64,000 bases of DNA from assembly GCF_008014745.1 (NCBI RefSeq), contig NZ_VPFD01000011.1, forward strand, positions 79,340-143,339, given 5' to 3'. The notes under the pieces were generated by a model that was not told the origin of the DNA, did no database searches, and worked only from the letters and a program-made list of their open reading frames with translations. Below, one piece after another: positions 36,298-46,035 of this stretch (position 1 is its first letter; the number at the start of each line of letters is the position of its first letter). The position numbers and the translations under genes were made by a program. The stretch is from Massilia arenae. GTDB lineage: Bacteria; Pseudomonadota; Gammaproteobacteria; Burkholderiales; Burkholderiaceae_D.

Positions 36298-38139
36298 TTG
36301 GACCGGCTGCTGCCCTATTACGAAAGCGAACTGGCCTACCTGCGGCGCAACCTGCGCGAATTCGCCGAGCGCTATCCGCGCATCGCCGGGCGCCTGGCGA
36401 TCAGCGGCGAAGTATGCGAAGACCCGCATACCGAACGCATGATCGAATCGTTCGCTTTCCTCAACGCGCGCATCGCCAAGCGCCTGGACGACGACTATCC
36501 CGAGTTCACCGAGGCGCTGTTCGACGTGCTGTATCCGCATTACCTGCGGCCTTTTCCATCGTGCTCGATCGCGCGCCTGGACGTCGCCGCCGCGGCAAAG
36601 CAGCAGACCACGGTGAGCACCATCCCGCGCGGCACCAAGATGACCACGCGTCCGGTGCGCGGCGTGGCTTGCATCTTCCGCACCGTGTACCCGGTCGCGA
36701 TGGCGCCGCTGGTCCTGGGCCGCGCGACGTTCTCGCCGATCATTCACGCGCCGGATGCGGTGCGCCTGCCGCCCGGCGCCAGCGCCAGCATCAGCCTGTC
36801 CCTGAACGTGACCTGCGATGGGGGCGGCATCGAGGCGATCGAGCTGCCGGCGCTGCGCCTGTTCCTCGATGGCGAACCCTCGTTCTGCGCGGCCCTGCGC
36901 GACGCGCTGCTGGCGCGCACGGTCGCCGCCTATGCGCAGCCCGAGGGCGGCCACTGGATCGCCCTGCCGGCGCTGCCGGTGCGCGCCGCCGGCTTCGTCG
37001 AGGAGGACGCGCTGATCGACTTCCCGGCGCGTTCCCACACCGCCTACCGCCTGCTGACCGAATACTTCTGCTTTCCCGAGAAATTCAACTTCGTCGACCT
37101 CGACCTGGCGCTGCTGGCGCGCAGCCTGCCCGCGGGCACGCGCCGCATTACCGTGCACCTGGCCCTGAACGGGATCCGCAGCGACTCGAACCTGGCGCGC
37201 ATGCTGTCCACCCTGTCGACCAACAACCTGGTGGCGGGCTGCACGCCGGTGATCAACCTGTTCGCCCAGCGCGGCGAACCGATCCGCCTGACCCATGCCA
37301 CGGCCAGCTATCCGGTGCTGTCCGATGCGCGCCGCGCCTATGCCTACGAGGTCAATGCGATCGACGAGGTAAACCTGGTGCGCCAGACGCCGCAAGGCGA
37401 GACAGTGGTGCGGTTCCAGCCCTTCTATTCGCTCAAGCATGCGCAGACGCCCAAGCAGAACGGGCATTATTGGGCCATGCGTCGCGACGACACGATGGCC
37501 GAGCAGAGCCCGGGCTTTGAAACCCAGATCTCGATCGTCGACATCGACTTCGACCCGGCCGACGTCGAAACCACGACCCTGAACCTGGAGCTGACCTGCA
37601 CCAACCGCGACCTGCCGCAGCTGCTCAGCTACGGCCAGCCGGGCGGCGACCTGTTCCTCGAAGGCGGATCCGGCGTGCGCGAGATTTCCTTCTTGCGCAA
37701 ACCCAGCCCTACCTGGCGCTTCTCGCGCGGGCGCAGCGCGCACTGGCGCCTGATCTCGCTGCTCTCGCTCAACCACCTGTCGCTGGCCGACGGTGGCGTC
37801 GACGCCTTCCGCGAGATGCTGGCCCTGCACGACCTGCCGCGCTCGGCGGCGTCGACGCGCCAGGTCGGCGGCATCATGGAGATCGCCTATGTGCCCACCA
37901 GCGCCTGGCTGTCCGGGAACCCCTTCAACTGCCTGGTGCGCGGGGTCGAAGTGCGCATCGCGATCGACGAGGAAGCGTTCGTGGGGAGCGGCATCCATGC
38001 CTTCGCCCACATCGTCGAGCGCTTCCTGGCGCTGTACGTGCACGCCAACAGCTTCACCCAGCTGGTGATCGTGTCCCACCGATCCAGAGAGGAGTTGCTG
38101 CGATGCGGGCCGAGAAGCGGCGAACTGAGTCTCCTGTAA
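36298..38139 (+). CDS. tssF: TssF, T6SS baseplate protein
   Basis: The protein has 613 residues. The start codon is a TTG at 36298, one base after the tssE stop, giving (M)DRLLPYYESELAYLRRNLRE, the canonical TssF N-terminus; no ATG is close. Later blocks EALFDVLYPHYLRPFPS and the long beta-rich body match the family, of about 600 residues. TssF2-TssG forms the core of the wedge with TssE. Its 3' end overlaps tssG by 37 bp. Confidence 0.95.
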   Translation: MDRLLPYYESELAYLRRNLREFAERYPRIAGRLAISGEVCEDPHTERMIESFAFLNARIAKRLDDDYPEFTEALFDVLYPHYLRPFPSCSIARLDVAAAAKQQTTVSTIPRGTKMTTRPVRGVACIFRTVYPVAMAPLVLGRATFSPIIHAPDAVRLPPGASASISLSLNVTCDGGGIEAIELPALRLFLDGEPSFCAALRDALLARTVAAYAQPEGGHWIALPALPVRAAGFVEEDALIDFPARSHTAYRLLTEYFCFPEKFNFVDLDLALLARSLPAGTRRITVHLALNGIRSDSNLARMLSTLSTNNLVAGCTPVINLFAQRGEPIRLTHATASYPVLSDARRAYAYEVNAIDEVNLVRQTPQGETVVRFQPFYSLKHAQTPKQNGHYWAMRRDDTMAEQSPGFETQISIVDIDFDPADVETTTLNLELTCTNRDLPQLLSYGQPGGDLFLEGGSGVREISFLRKPSPTWRFSRGRSAHWRLISLLSLNHLSLADGGVDAFREMLALHDLPRSAASTRQVGGIMEIAYVPTSAWLSGNPFNCLVRGVEVRIAIDEEAFVGSGIHAFAHIVERFLALYVHANSFTQLVIVSHRSREELLRCGPRSGELSLL

Positions 38140-39221
38140 TCGAACGCCTGCTGCGCGAGCCGTGGCGCTTCGAGTTCTTCCAGGCGGTGCGCGTGCTCGA
38201 GCTGTGGCTCAAGCGCCGCGGCCGCGCGCCGCATGGCCTGGTGGCCGACATGCTGCGCTTCCGGAACACCCTCTCCCTGGGTTTCCCGGCCAGCCAGCTC
38301 GAAGCCATCGAACCCGAGCTGCGCGACCTCGAGGTCGGCATGCCCTTCGAGCTGCCGGTCGACGCCGCCGCGCTGGGCGAGGCGGTGCGCGAAGGGACCT
38401 TGCGCCGTGTGCACCTGACCCCCGCCTTCATGGGCCTCTTGGGCGCGCATGGCGTGCTGCCGGCCCACTACACCGAGCGCATCGCCGAACACGGGGCGCG
38501 CCACAAGAACGAGGAAGAGGACGACGGCCCGCGCGCCTTCCTGGACGCGTTCTCGAACCGCTCGCTGGCGCTGTTCTACGAAGCCTGGCGCAAGTACCGC
38601 CTGCCGTTCAAGTACCAGCTGGACGGCCAGGATGCCTTCCTGCCCCTGCTCCTGTCCCTGGCCGGCCTGGGCGACGCCGCGCTGCGCCGGCGCCTGGCGG
38701 ACGAAGCCGACGGCGCCGTGCTGGACGAATCGATCGGGTATTTCGCGGCCGCGATCCGGCACCGGCCGGTGTCGGCCGTGCAGCTGGCGCGGGTGCTGTC
38801 GGAATACTTCGGCGAGCAGGTCGAGGCCGAGCAGTTCATCGGTTCCTGGTACGACGTGCCGCCGGCGCAGCAGACCACGCTGGGCCAGGACAGCGCCGTC
38901 CTCGGCGCGCGCGCGATCGCCGGCGCGCGCGTCTGGCAGCGCAGCCTGCGCCTGCGCCTGGTCGTGGGGCCGCTGGGGCATGCCGGCTTCCAGGGCTTCC
39001 TGCCGGGCGGCCTGGCGGCGCGGGCCCTCGGCAGCGTGCTGGCGCTGTTCACCGGCGTCGCCTTCGAATACGAAGTCGAGGTGGTCTTGCGCGCCGCCGA
39101 CGTCCACAACACCACGCTCGACGACCTGCATCCCGGCCGCCTCGGCTGGGACGCCTTCCTGGTGCTGGACGCCCCGCCGGGCGACCGCCACGACGTGCGC
39201 TATGCGCTGAACGCAGCCTGA
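38103..39221 (+). CDS. tssG: TssG, T6SS baseplate protein
   Basis: This 372-residue partner of TssF in the baseplate wedge has the diagnostic N-terminus VIERLLREPWRFEFFQAVRV and the block RFRNTLSLGFPASQLEAIE. The C-terminal PGRLGWDAFLVL is also typical. It is the last gene of the + arm. The next gene is an unrelated DUF2750 protein after a 90 bp gap, so tssH, vgrG and the rest do not follow. Confidence 0.95.
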   Translation: MRAEKRRTESPVIERLLREPWRFEFFQAVRVLELWLKRRGRAPHGLVADMLRFRNTLSLGFPASQLEAIEPELRDLEVGMPFELPVDAAALGEAVREGTLRRVHLTPAFMGLLGAHGVLPAHYTERIAEHGARHKNEEEDDGPRAFLDAFSNRSLALFYEAWRKYRLPFKYQLDGQDAFLPLLLSLAGLGDAALRRRLADEADGAVLDESIGYFAAAIRHRPVSAVQLARVLSEYFGEQVEAEQFIGSWYDVPPAQQTTLGQDSAVLGARAIAGARVWQRSLRLRLVVGPLGHAGFQGFLPGGLAARALGSVLALFTGVAFEYEVEVVLRAADVHNTTLDDLHPGRLGWDAFLVLDAPPGDRHDVRYALNAA

Positions 39222-39312
39222 TTCGCCTACGCGTCTGTCGAACGCACCCACCGGCGCCCGATGGCGTATCCTGATGATGTCAGGCTTTGCGCCTCAATGA
39301 ACGGGAATGGTG

Positions 39313-39720
39313 ATGAGCGAACGTATCATCTCGGCGATCAAGCTGGGCGGCCAGCAACTGGCCGCCGTGGTCACGCTGCCGGGGCCGGAGCGCTACGAGT
39401 ACTTCATCAAGCGCGTCGCCGACGCGCGCGAGGTGTGGGGGCTGTACCAGGACGGCTGGGCCCTGGCCAAGACCGACGACGGCACCCTGGTGTTTCCGAT
39501 GTGGCCGGCGAGCGACTACGCCAGCCTGTGCGCCGAATACGAATGGGACGGCTATGACGCCCAGGCGTTCTCGCTCGAAGAGCTGATCGACGAACTGCTG
39601 CCGCAGCTGGAAGAAGACCGGGTCTTGCCGGGCGTGTTCTATACCCCGGGCGACAAGGGCATCACGCCCAGCGTGGTCCAGCTGATTGGCGACCTGGAAG
39701 ATGAACTGAGGAGGACGTAG
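39313..39720 (+). CDS. DUF2750 domain protein
   Basis: The protein has 135 residues from ATG 39313 (ATG 39307, two codons earlier, is too close to the GGGA ribosome site). It contains the DUF2750 pattern YEYFIKRVADAREVWGLYQD, GWALAKTDDGTLVFPMWP and a C-terminal GVFYTPGDKGI segment. Function is unknown. The small soluble, acidic character and position after a T6SS locus recall immunity-like proteins, but this family is widespread outside T6SS, so I draw no conclusion. Convergent with the histidine kinase gene, 3 bp between stops. Confidence 0.82.
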   Translation: MSERIISAIKLGGQQLAAVVTLPGPERYEYFIKRVADAREVWGLYQDGWALAKTDDGTLVFPMWPASDYASLCAEYEWDGYDAQAFSLEELIDELLPQLEEDRVLPGVFYTPGDKGITPSVVQLIGDLEDELRRT

Positions 39721-39723
39721 GGT

Positions 39724-42045
39724 TTACATCCGCCCCAGCAACTCCTCCACCACCTCCAGCTGCACCGGCTTGGTCAGATGGTGGTCGAAGCCGGCCTCGC
39801 TCGAGCGCTGGCGGTCGCTCTCGGCGCCCCAGCCGGTCAGGGCCACCAGCACGATCCCATCCAGTTCCTCCATGGCGCGCATGGCGCGCGCCGTGTCGTA
39901 GCCGCTCATGCCCGGCATGCCGATGTCGAGGAAGGCGACGCGCGGGCGAAACTCGCGCGCCGCTTCCAGCGCCGCGTGGCCGTCGTGCGCCACCCGGGTG
40001 ACGTGGCCCGACGCGTCCAGGATCATCGACAGCGTCAGCGCGGCATCGACGTTGTCGTCCACCACCAGCACTTTCAGACCGGCGCCGCCGTCGCGGCCCG
40101 GCACGTCCCCGTCCTGCGGGTGGGGAGCCTGGTTGTCGGCCACCTCCGCCAGCGGCAGGCGCACCGTGAACACGCTGCCGGCATTCGCGCCGCCGCTCTG
40201 GGCCACCACGCTGCCGCCATGCATCTCGACCAGGCGCCGCACCAGCGACAGGCCGATACCGAGCCCGCCCTGCGAGCGGTCGACGGTGCGGCCGATCTGG
40301 CTGAACATGTCGAACACGCCGGCCAGCGCGTCGCCCGCGATCCCGACACCGGTGTCGCTCACGGCGATCACCGCGTCCACTTTCTCGCGCCGCACCGACA
40401 GCCGGATGCGGCCGCGCGCCGGCGTGTACTTGGCGGCGTTGTTGAGCAGGTTGGCCACCACCTGGGCGATGCGGGTGGCGTCGGCGTCCACCAGCAGCGG
40501 CAGGTCGGGCACGTCCACCTCGAGCGCGTGCTGGCCGGCCTCGATCAGCGGCAGGCTGGTCTCGACCGCACTGGCCAGGATCGCGCGCAGGTCGGCGCGC
40601 TGGCGCTTGAGTTCGAGCTTGCCGCCGCTGATGCGGGCCACGTCGAGCAGGTCGTCGATCAGGTGCACCATGTGGCCGACCTGGCGTTCCATCATCTCCC
40701 TGACCTTGCCGACCGCCGCCGGATTGTCGCCGCCCAGGCGCATCACCGACAGGCCGTTGCGGATCGGCGCCAGCGGGTTGCGCAGTTCGTGCGCCAACGT
40801 GGCCAGGAACTCGGTCTTGCGGCGGTCGGCCTCGGCCAGGTCGTCGGCCAGCCGGCGCAACTCTCCCTCGGCGCGCTTGCGCGCCGAGACGTCGGAAAAC
40901 AGCAGCGCCACCTTGCGGCTGTCGGCGCCGCCGATGCGGTTGGCGTACACGTCGAACCAGCGGCCCATGGCCGGCGCCTCGTTCTCGAAGCTCGCGGGAA
41001 TGCCGGTCAGCGCCACCCGGCCATAGGTCTCGAACCAGAAGTCGTCCAGCTCGGGCAGCATCTCGCGCGCGGTGCGGCCGACGGCATCCACCAGGCCGGT
41101 GTGGCGCTCGAACATCGGGTTCATCTCCAGGAAGCGGTAGTCGACCGCCTTGCCGCCGGCGTCGAAGATCATCTCGAAGATGCAGAAGCCCTGGTCGACC
41201 GATTCGAACAGGGTACGGTAGCGTTCCTCGCTGGCGCGCAGCCGCTCCTGCACCTGCTTGCTCTCGGTGGTGTCGAGCACGATGGCGACCAGGCCCTCGA
41301 ACTCGCCGTCGGGGCCGCGCAGGGCATTGACGCTGCTGGTGGCCGAGACCAGCGAGCCGTCCCTGTGCAGGTAGTACTTGTCGAGCGCCACGCCGGGGGC
41401 GCCGGCCTTCAGGCGCTCGAGCGCGTCCTGGGTCTGGGCGCGCGACTGCGGCGCAGTAACCTCGGCCACGCTCATGCCGAGTAGCTCGGCCTCGCTGCGG
41501 CCCACCATCGCGCAATACTTCTGGTTCGCCAGCACGATGCGGCCCGCGGTGTCCAACTGAACCACCCCGGTGGCGGCCTGGCTGACGATCTTCTCGAAGC
41601 GCTCGCGGCTGGCGTGCAGCGCGCGCTCGGCTTCCTTGCGTTCGGCATCGAGCCGCATCTGCTCGGTGATGTCGCGCGAGATGACCAGTAAGCGCGTCTC
41701 CTGGCCGTCGCTTGCGGCGGTGCGGGTGACCATCACGTCCCACCATTTGGGCCTGCCCTTGACCGTCGCGCAGGCGGCGCTGAAATGCCCGGTGCCGCCG
41801 GCGCGCGCCGCGTCCAGCGCCGCGTCGATGACCGCGCGGGATGACTGCGGCCAATAGGCCGTCCACGGCTTGCCGCGCACCGTCTCGATGTCATCGATCT
41901 CCATCGAGAGCAGGCCATTGCGATTGATGGCCAACACCACGCCGTCCATGTCGAGCAGTTTCACGCAATCGGGAATCGCTTCGAACAGCGTCCATCCCAG
42001 GGTAATCGTGTCCTGCTGCGTCGTGGTGGCGCGGTTTTCCTGCAT
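39724..42045 (-). CDS. Hybrid sensor histidine kinase, PAS-PAS-PAS-HisKA-HATPase-REC
   Basis: This soluble 773-residue hybrid kinase has three PAS domains (about 15-130, 145-265 and 275-390), the second and first ending in DTTESKQ/DITEQM linkers. A HisKA domain carries the phosphoacceptor His419 ([19 protein letters not shown]), followed by a HATPase domain ([14 protein letters not shown]-box, DTGVGI and [11 protein letters not shown]-boxes). A C-terminal receiver has VLVVDDN, the phospho-Asp in FLDIGMPG and the Lys of LTKP. Start ATG 42045 has a GGGAA site; ATG 42072 does not. No transmembrane helix, so it senses cytosolic cues. No partner regulator nearby. Confidence 0.94.
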   Translation of the reverse strand: MQENRATTTQQDTITLGWTLFEAIPDCVKLLDMDGVVLAINRNGLLSMEIDDIETVRGKPWTAYWPQSSRAVIDAALDAARAGGTGHFSAACATVKGRPKWWDVMVTRTAASDGQETRLLVISRDITEQMRLDAERKEAERALHASRERFEKIVSQAATGVVQLDTAGRIVLANQKYCAMVGRSEAELLGMSVAEVTAPQSRAQTQDALERLKAGAPGVALDKYYLHRDGSLVSATSSVNALRGPDGEFEGLVAIVLDTTESKQVQERLRASEERYRTLFESVDQGFCIFEMIFDAGGKAVDYRFLEMNPMFERHTGLVDAVGRTAREMLPELDDFWFETYGRVALTGIPASFENEAPAMGRWFDVYANRIGGADSRKVALLFSDVSARKRAEGELRRLADDLAEADRRKTEFLATLAHELRNPLAPIRNGLSVMRLGGDNPAAVGKVREMMERQVGHMVHLIDDLLDVARISGGKLELKRQRADLRAILASAVETSLPLIEAGQHALEVDVPDLPLLVDADATRIAQVVANLLNNAAKYTPARGRIRLSVRREKVDAVIAVSDTGVGIAGDALAGVFDMFSQIGRTVDRSQGGLGIGLSLVRRLVEMHGGSVVAQSGGANAGSVFTVRLPLAEVADNQAPHPQDGDVPGRDGGAGLKVLVVDDNVDAALTLSMILDASGHVTRVAHDGHAALEAAREFRPRVAFLDIGMPGMSGYDTARAMRAMEELDGIVLVALTGWGAESDRQRSSEAGFDHHLTKPVQLEVVEELLGRM

Positions 42046-42168
42046 CTGTATGTTTCCCGATAAAAACGTCATCTATACCACAGCGGCCGCGCTATCGGCG
42101 TCGGCGTCCAGTGAATGACACGGAAATCTTGACGATGCCGCCGAGAAAAGCACAAGCGTGCCGCTCCC

Positions 42169-42209
42169 CTGTCATCAAACTGTGATCAAACCGTCACAAA
42201 GTGGTCATG
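42169..42209 (+). promoter_or_regulatory. PHO box (PhoB-binding direct repeats) upstream of phoX
   Basis: Successive 11 bp units CTGTCATCAAA (42169), CTGTGATCAAA (42180), CCGTCACAAAG (42191) and the partial TGGTCATG (42202) reproduce the PhoB repeat (CTGTCAT plus 4 bp spacer). A TACTAT -10-like hexamer follows at 42219-42224, 10 bp after the last unit, the spacing of PhoB-activated promoters. Confidence 0.9.
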
Positions 42210-42268
42210 TTGCCTTACTACTATTCAGTGGCTTTCCTTTCCCACACTAAAAAACAGGATCCACTTCC

Positions 42269-44530
42269 GTGAACAAGCCGACCGATTTCGCCCGCATCCC
42301 TGCCGAACATGATGATGTCGATTCGAACAACTCGTCGAACGAACACTTCAGCGACGTTCTCCAGAAACGCCTGAGCCGCCGCAGCATGCTGCGCGGCGGC
42401 GCTGCAACGGCCGCGACCGCGCTGCTCGGCAGCTTCGGCCTGACCGCCTGCGGCGGTTCGGACGACGATCCTGTCACCCCGCCGCCACCTGCCGGCAACA
42501 CCCCGCCGCCGGCGCCGGTCGAAAAGCTGCTCGGCTTCACTGCCGTCGGCAAGAGCCTGGCCGATAAAGTGGTCGTCCCGGCCGGCTATACCGCCACCGT
42601 CCTGTACGCGCTGGGCGACCCGCTCACCAGCAGCACCCCGGCCTACAAGAACGACGGCACCGACACCGATTTCGAGAACCGCGCGGGCGACCACCACGAC
42701 GGCATGGAATTCTTCTCGCTGTCCGACAGCGGCGGCGTCTCGACCAGCGGCGCCACCCGCGGCCTGCTGGCGATGAACCACGAAGCCACCACCAACGAAG
42801 GCCTGCCGTCGTACTTCGTGCACGCCAACGGCGGCACGAATGCACTGCCACGCCCGGCCGCCGAAGTAGACAAGGAAATGGCCCTGCACGGCCTGTCGGT
42901 CCTCGAAGTGCGCAGCAACAGCGGCAAGTGGGAATACCTGTCGGGTTCGACCTTCAACCGCCGCGTGCACCAGCAGACCGAAGTCCAGCTGTCGGGCCCT
43001 GTGCGCGGCAATGCCCTGGTCAAGACCAAGTACTCGCCGGACGGCACCAAGTTCCGCGGCACGATCAACAACTGCGGCACCGGCCGCACCCCATGGAACA
43101 CCTATCTGTCGGGCGAAGAAAACTGGGCCGGCTACTTCACCCGCTCGGCGACCGACAACGCCGCGCGCGGCGACAAGAGCGTCGCTTCGCTCAACCGCTA
43201 CGGCATGTCGCAGGGCGCGGCCTCGCGCCACGGCTGGGAAACCGGCGGCGCGGACGACAAGTACCAGCGCTGGGACCTGAGCAAGAAGGGCACCTCGCTT
43301 GATGGCAGCGACGATTATCGCAACGAGCTCAATGGCGAAGGCTATATCGTCGAGATGGACGCCTACGACAAGACCCGCGCAATCAAGAAGCGCACCGCGC
43401 TGGGCCGCTTCGCCCACGAAAGCGCCTCGTTCGGCCGCCTGATCGCCGGCCAGCCGCTGGCAGTCTACATGGGCGACGATTCGCGCGGCGAATACATCTA
43501 TAAATTCGTGTCGACCGCACCGTGGAACCCGGCTGACTCGGTCGCCGCCGACCGCATCGCCACCGGCGACAAATACCTCGACAGCGGCAAGCTGTACGTC
43601 GCCAGGTTCAATGCCGACGGCAAGGGCCAGTGGATCGAGCTGACCATCGCCAACGCCGCCATCGCCGCTTACGCGAACTACAAGTTCGCCGACCAGGCCG
43701 ACGTGCTGGTCAACGCCCGCCTGGCCGCCGACGCCGTCGGCGCGACCAAGATGGACCGTCCGGAATGGTGCGCGGTGAACCCGGCCAACGGCGAGATTTA
43801 CTACACGCTGACCAACAACAGCAACCGCCGCGTCGAGCCGAGCAGCTCGAGCCAGGTCGCCCCGGATGCCGCCAACCCGCGTTCGTACACCGACATGAAG
43901 GGCACCACAGCCCAGCTGGGCAACTCGAACGGCCACATCATCCGCGTGCGTGAAGACGCCGCCGGTTCGACCGCCACCAGCTTCGCCTGGGACGTCTACC
44001 TGTTCGGCGCCGAAGCCGCCGCCGATGCGTCGCGCATCAACCTGTCGGGCCTGACCAACGACCAGGACTTCTCGAGCCCGGACGGCCTGGCCTTCAGCAC
44101 TTCGACCGGCATCTGCTGGTTCCAGACCGACGATGGCGCCTACACCGACGTCACGAACTGCATGATGGTGGCCGGCCTGCCGGGCAAGGTGGGCGACGGC
44201 AAGAAGGTCACCCTGAGCTATCCGAAGACCGACGGCTCGACCCTGAACGTCGACACCTTCGTCGGCAAGGCCGCCAGCGCCGATACGCTCAAGCGCTTCC
44301 TGGTCGGCCCGGTCGGCTGCGAACTGACCGGCATCACCGAGACCCCGGACGGCAAGGCGCTGTTCGTCAACATCCAGCACCCGGGCGAGACCACCGCCGC
44401 CGCGAACATCGGCGATGCCAGCAAGTACACCAGCCAGTGGCCGGCGAATGCGGGCTACGGCGCCGGCAAGCGTCCGCGCTCGGCGACCCTGGTCATCACC
44501 AAGAACGACGGTGGCCGTATCGGTTCGTAA
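42269..44530 (+). CDS. phoX: PhoX-family alkaline phosphatase, Tat-exported
   Basis: PhoX (DUF839) enzymes are Ca/Fe-dependent periplasmic or surface phosphatases that free phosphate from organic esters. The protein has 753 residues from GTG 42269. Its twin-arginine signal RLSRRSMLRGG at about 34-43 ends in LTACGG, a possible lipobox, so it may be a Tat-dependent lipoprotein. NHEATTNEG, CGTGRTPWNTYLSGEENW and the PDGLAF strand near the end are PhoX hallmarks. It follows a strong PHO box, so expression under phosphate starvation by PhoB-PhoR is expected. Terminator follows. Confidence 0.93.
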   Translation: MNKPTDFARIPAEHDDVDSNNSSNEHFSDVLQKRLSRRSMLRGGAATAATALLGSFGLTACGGSDDDPVTPPPPAGNTPPPAPVEKLLGFTAVGKSLADKVVVPAGYTATVLYALGDPLTSSTPAYKNDGTDTDFENRAGDHHDGMEFFSLSDSGGVSTSGATRGLLAMNHEATTNEGLPSYFVHANGGTNALPRPAAEVDKEMALHGLSVLEVRSNSGKWEYLSGSTFNRRVHQQTEVQLSGPVRGNALVKTKYSPDGTKFRGTINNCGTGRTPWNTYLSGEENWAGYFTRSATDNAARGDKSVASLNRYGMSQGAASRHGWETGGADDKYQRWDLSKKGTSLDGSDDYRNELNGEGYIVEMDAYDKTRAIKKRTALGRFAHESASFGRLIAGQPLAVYMGDDSRGEYIYKFVSTAPWNPADSVAADRIATGDKYLDSGKLYVARFNADGKGQWIELTIANAAIAAYANYKFADQADVLVNARLAADAVGATKMDRPEWCAVNPANGEIYYTLTNNSNRRVEPSSSSQVAPDAANPRSYTDMKGTTAQLGNSNGHIIRVREDAAGSTATSFAWDVYLFGAEAAADASRINLSGLTNDQDFSSPDGLAFSTSTGICWFQTDDGAYTDVTNCMMVAGLPGKVGDGKKVTLSYPKTDGSTLNVDTFVGKAASADTLKRFLVGPVGCELTGITETPDGKALFVNIQHPGETTAAANIGDASKYTSQWPANAGYGAGKRPRSATLVITKNDGGRIGS

Positions 44531-44546
44531 TGTAAGGTCGTAAGGT

Positions 44547-44586
44547 AGAACGGGCCGGTTGCGCAAGCAGCCGGCCCGTTCCTTTT
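44547..44586 (+). terminator. Terminator after phoX
   Basis: AACGGGCCGG (44549-44558) pairs with CCGGCCCGTT (44571-44580) and is followed by CCTTTT. Confidence 0.8.
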
Positions 44587-44653
44587 ATGGCGCGCAAGAC
44601 GGAATCGGCCGCGCCATGTCAGCATCGAGCGGACCGACCAACGAGGAGCCGCC

Positions 44654-45121
44654 ATGCCTGCCCTGCCGCTATCGACCTACCTGCGCCTCGCGCGCGCCAG
44701 CGCCGCTTACGACGTCGTGCAGATCCTGCCCTTCGCCACGCCCTGGACCTTCGCCCTGCTGCTTGACCGGCTGTCGGCGCTGAACGTGTGGCTGGGCGGC
44801 GCGCCGCTGCCGCCGTTCGCGCCGCTGCACCTGTTGTTGTCATCTCTCCTCGGCACCTTGGTGCTGCTGTGGTGCGCCGTGCGCCTGAAGGAACCCAGCC
44901 TGCGCCTGGGCCGCTTCGACGGTCTCGGACGGCTGCTGTTCGCGTTCTGGATAGGCTGGGCGATGCTGGAGGCAGACCTGCCGGTGCTGTGGCTGTTCCT
45001 GGTTCCCGAGCTGCTGTGGGGCGTGGCGCAGTGGTGGCCGGTCGCTCAGGCGAGCGGCAGCAGCACGCCGCGCGCCGCCTTCACCAGCGACATTCCCATG
45101 CGCTCCAGCCGCGGCGGCTGA
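44654..45121 (+). CDS. Small multi-pass membrane protein, unknown function
   Basis: This 155-residue protein has about four hydrophobic helices (from residues 20, 55, 90 and 107), including VVQILPFATPWTFALLLDRL and LLFAFWIGWAMLEADLPVLW. It resembles uncharacterised small proteobacterial membrane proteins; I do not recognise a named family. Its last 76 bp overlap, antiparallel, the end of the convergent argP gene. The low-complexity tail (SSTPRAAFTSDIPMRSSRGG) is exactly the overlapped part and may be a fortuitous extension. Confidence 0.65.
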   Translation: MPALPLSTYLRLARASAAYDVVQILPFATPWTFALLLDRLSALNVWLGGAPLPPFAPLHLLLSSLLGTLVLLWCAVRLKEPSLRLGRFDGLGRLLFAFWIGWAMLEADLPVLWLFLVPELLWGVAQWWPVAQASGSSTPRAAFTSDIPMRSSRGG

Positions 45122-45939
45122 ATGCGCCAGGCGTGCCAGTACAGCGGCACGTCGTGGTACAGGGCCGGGGCGAGGTCGACCAGTTCTCCATTCTCGAGAA
45201 ACGCGCCGCACTGCTCCTCCGGCAGCATGCCGTAGCCCATGCCGTGGCGTACCGCGTGGACGAAGGGATCGCTGGCCGGCACGTAGTGGAACGGATAGGC
45301 GCCGTCCGGCAGGCCGAAGTGGGTGAGCAAGAAAGAAGACTGCATCGCATCCTTGCGGTCGAACACCACCAGCGGCGCGCGCTGGGCCGTCGCGCGCGTC
45401 ATCCCATCCGGGAACCAGCGCCGCGCGAAGTCGGGCGAGGCCACCATCCGGTAGCGCATCACGCCGAGCGGGCTGGCGCTGCAGCCGCGCATTGGCTCCG
45501 TCTCTCCCGAAATGCAGGCCACCGCATGGCCGCCCTCCAGCAGCGCGAAGGTATGGCCCTGGTTGTCGAGGACGAATTCGGCCAGCAAGCCTTCCGCATC
45601 CAGGATCGGCGCCAGCACCGGCAGCAGCCAGGTCGCCAGCGTGTCGTTATTGACGGCCAGCGTGACCCGCGCCGGGCCGGGATCATCCTTCATCCCGGCC
45701 AAAAATTCCGATTCGAGCAGCGTCGAGCGGCGCAGGTATTGCAGCAGCCGCGTGCCGGGCGCGGTTGGGCGGCAGGGACGGCTGCGCACCAGCAGCGGCG
45801 TGCCCAGCTCTTGCTCGAGGGCCGCGATGCGTTGCGAGATCGCCGACGGCGTCACCTTGAGCTGGGCGGCGGCGCCTTCGAGGCTGCCGCAATCGATGGC
45901 GGCCAGGAAGGCGGCGCTGCGGCGGGGATCGATCGTCAT
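45046..45939 (-). CDS. argP: ArgP (IciA/LysG) LysR-type regulator
   Basis: This 297-residue LTTR controls basic amino acid export. The N-terminus MTIDPRRSAAFLAAIDCGSL with the HTH AAAQLKVTPSAISQRIAALE is the ArgP/LysG type. It is divergent from an ArgO/LysE exporter gene 96 bp away, the textbook arrangement in which ArgP with arginine (or LysG with lysine) activates the exporter. The effector domain has the DRKDAMQ block typical of ArgP. Confidence 0.94.
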   Translation of the reverse strand: MTIDPRRSAAFLAAIDCGSLEGAAAQLKVTPSAISQRIAALEQELGTPLLVRSRPCRPTAPGTRLLQYLRRSTLLESEFLAGMKDDPGPARVTLAVNNDTLATWLLPVLAPILDAEGLLAEFVLDNQGHTFALLEGGHAVACISGETEPMRGCSASPLGVMRYRMVASPDFARRWFPDGMTRATAQRAPLVVFDRKDAMQSSFLLTHFGLPDGAYPFHYVPASDPFVHAVRHGMGYGMLPEEQCGAFLENGELVDLAPALYHDVPLYWHAWRIQPPRLERMGMSLVKAARGVLLPLA

Positions 45940-46035
45940 GGATTAGAGTTTCTTAAGTAGCCTGAATAATCATAAATATAATTGAAGTAAGCCTGCCGGG
46001 CTGGGATAGTGGCGTCTTTACAGAAGGAGGCGGCC

